In this document: positions 59,769 through 64,000 of the stretch, one piece after another | Layout: every line of letters starts with the position of its first letter | How positions within the stretch are numbered: position 1 is the first letter of the stretch | DNA from: Streptomyces sp. NBC_01264 | GTDB lineage: Bacteria > Actinomycetota > Actinomycetes > Streptomycetales > Streptomycetaceae | Assembly (NCBI RefSeq): GCF_026340675.1 | Contig: NZ_JAPEOX010000002.1 | Span: 372,001 to 436,000, forward strand | Direction of reading: 5' to 3' | DNA length: 64,000 bases | Notes under the pieces: generated by a model | What the model saw: the letters and a program-made list of their open reading frames with translations, nothing else | Databases searched by the model: none | What the model was told of the DNA's origin: nothing | Translations under genes and position numbers: made by a program

Positions 59769-61883
59769 TCAGCGCCTTACGGTCACCACGGGGGCGCCGG
59801 CGGCGACGGTCTGCCCGGTGTGCGGCTCGACCGAGGTGAGGTCGGCGGTGTTCGTGACGGTCATGAGGGTGACCGTCGGGTGCTCCGCCGCGCGCACGGC
59901 GTCGAGGTCGACCTCGACGAGGAGGTCGCCGACGGAGACCTGCCGACCGGCCTCGGCGCGGACGTCGAAGCCCTCGCCCTTCATCTGCACCGTGTCGATG
60001 CCGATGTGGATGAGCACCTCGATGCCGTCGGCGGTACGGATGCCGAAGGCGTGGCCGGTGGCGGCGACGATGATCAGCTCACCGTCGACCGGGGCGACGA
60101 CGCGGCCGTCCGCCGGCTCGATGCCCACGCCCTCGCCGAGCGCGCGGGAGGCGAAGACGGGGTCCCCGACTTCGTCGAGGCCGACGACGCGGCCCGCGAC
60201 CGGCGCGGCGAGTTCGGTCGCCTTGCCGGCGGTGGGGGCGACGGGAGCGGGAGCGCCGGCCGCGGATCCGGGGGCGGCGGTGGTGGTGGCGGAGGCACCT
60301 GAGGTGGTCGCCGCGGCACCGACGGTGACGAGCTCGCGCTCATCGGTCACCGCGGCCTCGCCGCGGGCGGCCGCCTCGGCGGCATCGCGCTCGGCGTTGG
60401 CCTGGATGCGGTCCTCCGGGGTGCGGAAGTCGGAGAAGTACACGAGCGCCATCGAGACGAAGAAGGACGCGGTGATCGCGATGCCGTAGGTGCCCATCGG
60501 GGAGAAGACCGGGATGGTCAGCAGGGAGGTGAAGGCGAAGGCCTTGGTGTCCACGCCGCCCAGGACGCCCACGATCACGCCGCCCACGAGGCAGCCCACG
60601 AGCATGCGCGGGTAGATCCGCTTGAAGCGCAGGTGGATGCCGTACAGCGAGGGCTCGGAGATACCGCCGAGCAGACCCGCGGCCAGGGCGCCGACGGAGG
60701 TCTGGCGCATCTCCTTCTCACGGTGACGGATCGAGAGCAGCAGCACACCGGCGGTCGCGCCGAAGCAGGCGAAGTTCCAGGCGCCCATGGGGCCCTGGAT
60801 GAAGTCGTAGCCGAGGGTGTTGATGTTCACGAGCATCAGAGCGTTGAGCGGCCAGTGCAGGCCCAGCGGGACCAGGAAGGGATACAGCAGCGGAATCATG
60901 ATGGCGAAGACGATCGGGGCGTTGCCGTTCATCCACGACAGACCCGATCCGAGGCCGTTGCCGGCCCAGACGCCCATCGGGCCGATGAGGAAGGCGGTGA
61001 TCGGGATCATGATCAGCATGCTGAAGAACGGCACGAAGACCAGGTGCACGGTCTCGGGGAAGATGCGCTGCAGTCCCTTGTAGACCAGGGCGAGCACGGC
61101 CACCATCAGCAGCGGCACGAAGACCTGGCCGCCGTAGTCGTTCAACTGCATCGGCAGGCCGAAGACGTGGGCGACGCAGTCCTGGGTGCCCAGGGTCCCG
61201 TTGGTGGTGCAGGTGATGCCGGGGATCCCGGACTTCGGGTTGAGCATGCCCGTGAAGTTCGGGGTCATCACCGCGGCCATCACCGCGGCGCCCACCCAGG
61301 GGTCGACCTTCAGCTTCTTGGCCGCGTTGTACGCGACCATGATCGGCAGGAAGTACAGCACCGAGCGCCACATGGCGTCGACGAACACCCAGGTGGCGGA
61401 CTTGTCCGCGGCGCGGAAGTCGACGAAGCCCAGGGCGTCGAGGACGGAGGCGATCGCGATGATCAGCGAGGAGCCCAGCAGGACGCCCATGAGCGGGCGG
61501 AACGAGTCGGAGAGGTACTCGAAGAAGTTGTCGACCCAGGCGTAGCGGCCGCGGCTCTTGGCCCGCATCGAGGCCTTGACGTCGGCGTCGGACTGCGGGC
61601 GGGGTGCGCCGCCGCCCGCCATCGACGGCAGGTTCATGATCTCGGAGTAGACGCGTGCGACGGCTCCGCCGATCACGATCTGGAGGCGGTCACCGGACTG
61701 CGGCACGGTGGCCATGACACCGGCGAGGGCGTCGAGCCCTGCCGTGTCGGCCTTGGCACCGTCGTGGAGCTGGAAGCGCAGCCTCGTCGCGCAGTGCGTG
61801 AGGCTCTCGATGTTCTCGGCTCCGCCGACGCCTCGGAGGATCTGCTCCGCGAGCGTGCCGGGTCCGGCTACGGGTGTGTTCAT
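59769..61883 (-). CDS. Beta-glucoside PTS transporter, EIIBCA
   Basis: A 704-residue membrane permease that imports and phosphorylates beta-glucosides. Domain order is EIIB (phospho-Cys in LTHCATRLRF, about residue 30), EIIC with about ten helices (about 105-480), a Gly/Ala/Thr linker and EIIA (phospho-His in EVLIHIGIDTV, about residue 610). ATG 61883 has AAGGA about seven bases upstream. It is controlled by antitermination: leader with RAT-like element 62043-62073 and terminator 61958-61996. PTS of this type are less common in Streptomyces than ABC sugar importers. No phospho-beta-glucosidase gene is in the window. Confidence 0.94.
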   Translation of the reverse strand: MNTPVAGPGTLAEQILRGVGGAENIESLTHCATRLRFQLHDGAKADTAGLDALAGVMATVPQSGDRLQIVIGGAVARVYSEIMNLPSMAGGGAPRPQSDADVKASMRAKSRGRYAWVDNFFEYLSDSFRPLMGVLLGSSLIIAIASVLDALGFVDFRAADKSATWVFVDAMWRSVLYFLPIMVAYNAAKKLKVDPWVGAAVMAAVMTPNFTGMLNPKSGIPGITCTTNGTLGTQDCVAHVFGLPMQLNDYGGQVFVPLLMVAVLALVYKGLQRIFPETVHLVFVPFFSMLIMIPITAFLIGPMGVWAGNGLGSGLSWMNGNAPIVFAIMIPLLYPFLVPLGLHWPLNALMLVNINTLGYDFIQGPMGAWNFACFGATAGVLLLSIRHREKEMRQTSVGALAAGLLGGISEPSLYGIHLRFKRIYPRMLVGCLVGGVIVGVLGGVDTKAFAFTSLLTIPVFSPMGTYGIAITASFFVSMALVYFSDFRTPEDRIQANAERDAAEAAARGEAAVTDERELVTVGAAATTSGASATTTAAPGSAAGAPAPVAPTAGKATELAAPVAGRVVGLDEVGDPVFASRALGEGVGIEPADGRVVAPVDGELIIVAATGHAFGIRTADGIEVLIHIGIDTVQMKGEGFDVRAEAGRQVSVGDLLVEVDLDAVRAAEHPTVTLMTVTNTADLTSVEPHTGQTVAAGAPVVTVRR

Positions 61884-61957
61884 GATGCGTCCTTGCATCC
61901 TGGGGCTCTTGCCATCCTGCTTCGGTTCGCGATCTCTCACGCCCGGATCCGGGCAAC

Positions 61958-61996
61958 AAAAAAGGCCCGGGTCGCGCCAACGGCGCTACCCAGGCC
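61958..61996 (-). terminator. Leader terminator with T tract
   Basis: On the minus strand GGCCTGGGTAGCGCC pairs with GGCGCGACCCGGGCC (61964-61996), followed by six T. It lies between the PTS promoter and its start codon and is the switch for the BglG-type antiterminator. Confidence 0.88.
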
Positions 61997-62042
61997 TTGC
62001 CTCCCTTCGAGCGGCGCACCGCCTTGACGTCGCGGGGCGACG

Positions 62043-62073
62043 AAGGTGGTGTCCTCAGGGAGTAACAATCCTG
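62043..62073 (-). promoter_or_regulatory. RAT (ribonucleic antiterminator) element
   Basis: The minus strand contains GGATTGTTACT (62071-62061), identical to the 5' half of BglG/LicT RAT sequences, then CCCTGAGGACACCACC, a diverged 3' half. The following CCTTCG can pair with CGAAGG near 62004-62009, so protein binding could alter leader folding. Confidence 0.75.
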
Positions 62074-62156
62074 CGATCGAGATCGATCAAACAAAACCTT
62101 AACACCGGGAACTGCCTGGTGGGGGCCTTGTCGTTGTGGTCCAACTCACGCCGTCC

Positions 62157-62786
62157 TTAAGGACGGCGGGCCAGCAGGTGGGCGTCCAGGAATCCGCGCT
62201 CCGAGGCCGGGTCGTGGATCAGCCGGGCGAACGGGACGAGGCCCGCCCCGGTCAGCAGATCCGCGAACCGGTCCACCGGCCAGCTGTAGGCGGGCGCGAC
62301 CTTGTGGTCGAAGCGGACGGGTTCCGGGCCGTCGGTCCCGAAGAACGACGCCAGGAGCAGGCCTCCCGGCGCCAGGACGCGCACCTGCTCGGCGAGGAGC
62401 GCGGGCAGTTCCCCGGGCGGGGTGTGGATCATCGAGTAGTGGGCCAGTACGCCGCCGAGCGCGGCGTCCTCGACGGGCAGGGCCTCCATGCGTGCCTCGT
62501 CGAACCGCAGTGCCGGATGGGCCCGGCGGGCGTGGTCGACCATGGCCGGGGAGAGATCGAGTCCGAAGGCGTCCAGCCCGAGGTCGTGCAGCATGGCCGT
62601 CAGATGGCCGGGGCCGCACCCGACGTCCGCCGCTCGCGGGTTCTGCGTTGCGCGCGCCAGCTCCGCGAAGGTGTTGATCATGGCTCGCGAGAAGGGGTGG
62701 GTCTCCAGCCGGTCGGCGAACATCGACGCGTACAGCTCGACGACCCCGTCGTAGGCCGCCCGGGTCACGGCTTGGTGATCCGTCAT
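62157..62786 (-). CDS. SAM-dependent class I methyltransferase
   Basis: A 209-residue methyltransferase: motif I ADVGCGPGHLTAML, motif post-I AFGLDLSPAMVDHAR, and LAHYSMIHTPPGELPALLAEQVRVLAPGGLLLASFF. It matches the Methyltransf_11/25 type that acts on small molecules. ATG 62786 has no clear ribosome-binding site. It stands between the PTS leader and the AraC gene. The substrate is unknown. Confidence 0.88.
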   Translation of the reverse strand: MTDHQAVTRAAYDGVVELYASMFADRLETHPFSRAMINTFAELARATQNPRAADVGCGPGHLTAMLHDLGLDAFGLDLSPAMVDHARRAHPALRFDEARMEALPVEDAALGGVLAHYSMIHTPPGELPALLAEQVRVLAPGGLLLASFFGTDGPEPVRFDHKVAPAYSWPVDRFADLLTGAGLVPFARLIHDPASERGFLDAHLLARRP

Positions 62787-62885
62787 GGGGAGGAAGCTAG
62801 CATCCGGCCCGGCCCGCGCCCGGGGCCGATCCCTCCGGCCGGTCTTCGGCATCGCCTTCGGGGGCCGCCTCGCCAACAGTCAGCT

Positions 62886-63920
62886 CTACGTAGCCGATTG
62901 ACGCGCCCGCACCGAAGACTCCGCGGGCTCCCACGAGCCCGGGAGAGCGCGCCCCGGGGCGGCGGCCGGGGAGGCCGCGCGGTGTTCGGTGGGGGTGATT
63001 CCGTAGGCCTCGCGAAAGGCCCGGCTGAACGCGGTGGCGCTGGCGAATCCCCAGCGCGCCGCGATCGCCTGGACGGGCCGGGCTCTCGACTCCCCGCGGG
63101 CGAGGTCGGCGTGGGCGCGCTCCAGCCGGCTTTCGCGGATGCGTGCCGCGACGCTCCGGGGCTGGTCGGCGAAGAGGGCGTAAAGGCCTCGCAGGGACAT
63201 GTTGTGCCGGTCGGCGATCACCTGGGGGGTCAGGCCCGGGTCGCCGAGGTTGTTCTCGATGAAGCGGTGGATCCGCTGCAGGGTCTCCTGTGCGCGCACC
63301 TCGGCCGGCGCCTCGCCGATGTCGCCGAGCTGTCGCGCGAGGCACGCGGTGGCCAGGTCGAGGGCGATGGAACCCATCCCGCGCAGCTCCTCCGGGCGGC
63401 AGTGCGGGCCGTGCGCGAGCAGCGTCCTCAGGAAGTCGGCAAGGACCGCCCCCGAGCCCCTGTCCGCGGCGAGGCTCCGCGCGAGGAGGCGGTCCACCCG
63501 GTCGGGGCGCAGCGCCACGGCGGGGCGGGGCATCTGGAGCACGACCGCCTCGCCCTGTCCGCCCGCGCTGACCCCCTCGCTCGGCCGTGAGGTGTCCGTG
63601 AGCACGAGTCCCCCCGCGACCACGGCCTCGCTGCCCCGCTGAGAGATCCTGAAAGCGCCTTGGGTGACGAGGGCCAGCTGCAGGTGCTCGGGGTCGCCGC
63701 GCCGAACGTGGGCCGGGGTGCGGCGCGAGAGGACCGGTGAGCACGCCACGGAGGACAACCGCACCACGCCGAGATCCAGGTCCGTGATCCTGGCGCGGAA
63801 GTCGGCCGCGTGCCGGGTGGTGAGCATTACGGGCATCACATCGCTGGACACCGTCTCGCAGAACCAGTCGAACCTGTCCTCACGTGCCACGACGGCTTCG
63901 GACGTCACCGACGAGCCCAT
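62886..63920 (-). CDS. AraC-family transcriptional regulator
   Basis: About 344 residues. The N-terminal half is an AraC-binding-like domain (AraC_binding_2: FDWFCETVSSDVMPVMLTTRHAADFRARI). The C-terminal double helix-turn-helix reads LTPQVIADRHNMSLRGLYALFADQP and VQAIAARWGFASATAFSRAFREAYGITPTEHR. ATG 63920 is preferred; ATG 63977 would add 19 basic residues. The ligand and targets are not visible. It lies 99 bases upstream of the methyltransferase gene on the same strand. Confidence 0.9.
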   Translation of the reverse strand: MGSSVTSEAVVAREDRFDWFCETVSSDVMPVMLTTRHAADFRARITDLDLGVVRLSSVACSPVLSRRTPAHVRRGDPEHLQLALVTQGAFRISQRGSEAVVAGGLVLTDTSRPSEGVSAGGQGEAVVLQMPRPAVALRPDRVDRLLARSLAADRGSGAVLADFLRTLLAHGPHCRPEELRGMGSIALDLATACLARQLGDIGEAPAEVRAQETLQRIHRFIENNLGDPGLTPQVIADRHNMSLRGLYALFADQPRSVAARIRESRLERAHADLARGESRARPVQAIAARWGFASATAFSRAFREAYGITPTEHRAASPAAAPGRALPGSWEPAESSVRARQSAT

Positions 63921-64000
63921 GCGATCACCGACACCCTTTGACCTGGCAGGGAACCAGTTCCTCACCGGTTGGCCCACAGCCGCGCTTCCCCCCGTCCCAT

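Noticed and set aside
1..64000. tRNA, rRNA, insertion sequences or prophage
   Set aside because: No cloverleaf-type sequence, transposase motif, terminal inverted repeat pair or phage structural gene was recognised by reading; a tRNAscan or ISfinder search was not possible here.

Overview
The window is very GC-rich, uses GTG and TTG starts freely and is packed with secreted-protein, two-component and small-regulator genes. This gene content (LCP protein, L,D-transpeptidase, LASTG surface protein, EF-hand/DUF2236 protein, XRE-cupin regulator, KhtTU) is typical of a Streptomyces or close relative, probably from the accessory part of the chromosome. No tRNA, rRNA, CRISPR array, prophage or insertion sequence was recognised.

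Layout. 1-6.5 kb: the end of an L,D-transpeptidase, a large LASTG-anchored DUF11 surface protein and a NarL-type response regulator/histidine kinase pair. 6.5-19.6 kb: signal peptidase I, a YbdK-like carboxylate-amine ligase, a helix-turn-helix protein, two unknown proteins, a GNAT acetyltransferase, a deaminase, an LCP cell-wall protein, a cold-shock-like protein, a serine hydrolase, an alpha/beta hydrolase and an EAL protein. 20-28.3 kb: a TetR regulator, a secreted GH20 hexosaminidase, then a three-gene plus-strand cluster (tandem alpha-oxoamine synthase, SDR, FabV-type enoyl reductase) facing an ABC-2/YhgE-like membrane protein. 28.4-36.9 kb: a Na+/H+ antiporter, a frameshifted membrane protein, a second two-component system whose regulator carries Glu at the phosphorylation site, a membrane protein, and an MFS exporter divergent from its TetR regulator. 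36.9-40.7 kb: a cis-prenyltransferase translationally coupled to a DUF2236/EF-hand protein, a truncated FG-GAP paralogue and a PPOX protein. 40.9-47.8 kb: an FG-GAP secreted protein, an XRE-cupin regulator next to a decayed EamA transporter, PaiB-like and B3/B4 proteins, and an ArsR-type regulator with a DUF3291 gene. 47.7-57.7 kb: a large secreted Cys-rich protein, an M9 collagenase-like protease, a TolB-like propeller protein and the KhtTU K+/H+ antiporter. 57.8-64 kb: a hydrolase, a BglG antiterminator with its beta-glucoside PTS, a methyltransferase and an AraC regulator.

Most notable. (1) Several functionally unrelated genes between 7 and 34 kb share one promoter architecture: a CCGATCGG-centred palindrome whose centre lies 30.5 bp (once 31.5) from a -10-like hexamer of form NASSNT. 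This looks like an uncharacterised class II activator regulon. (2) The oxoamine synthase is a tandem duplication whose N-terminal half has lost the PLP lysine, and the SDR beside it lacks its YxxxK lysine. (3) A cis-prenyltransferase is coupled to a DUF2236 (latex-clearing/MpaB superfamily) protein with three EF-hands. (4) Near-identical palindromes lie in two divergent promoter regions around secreted-protein genes, 4 kb apart.
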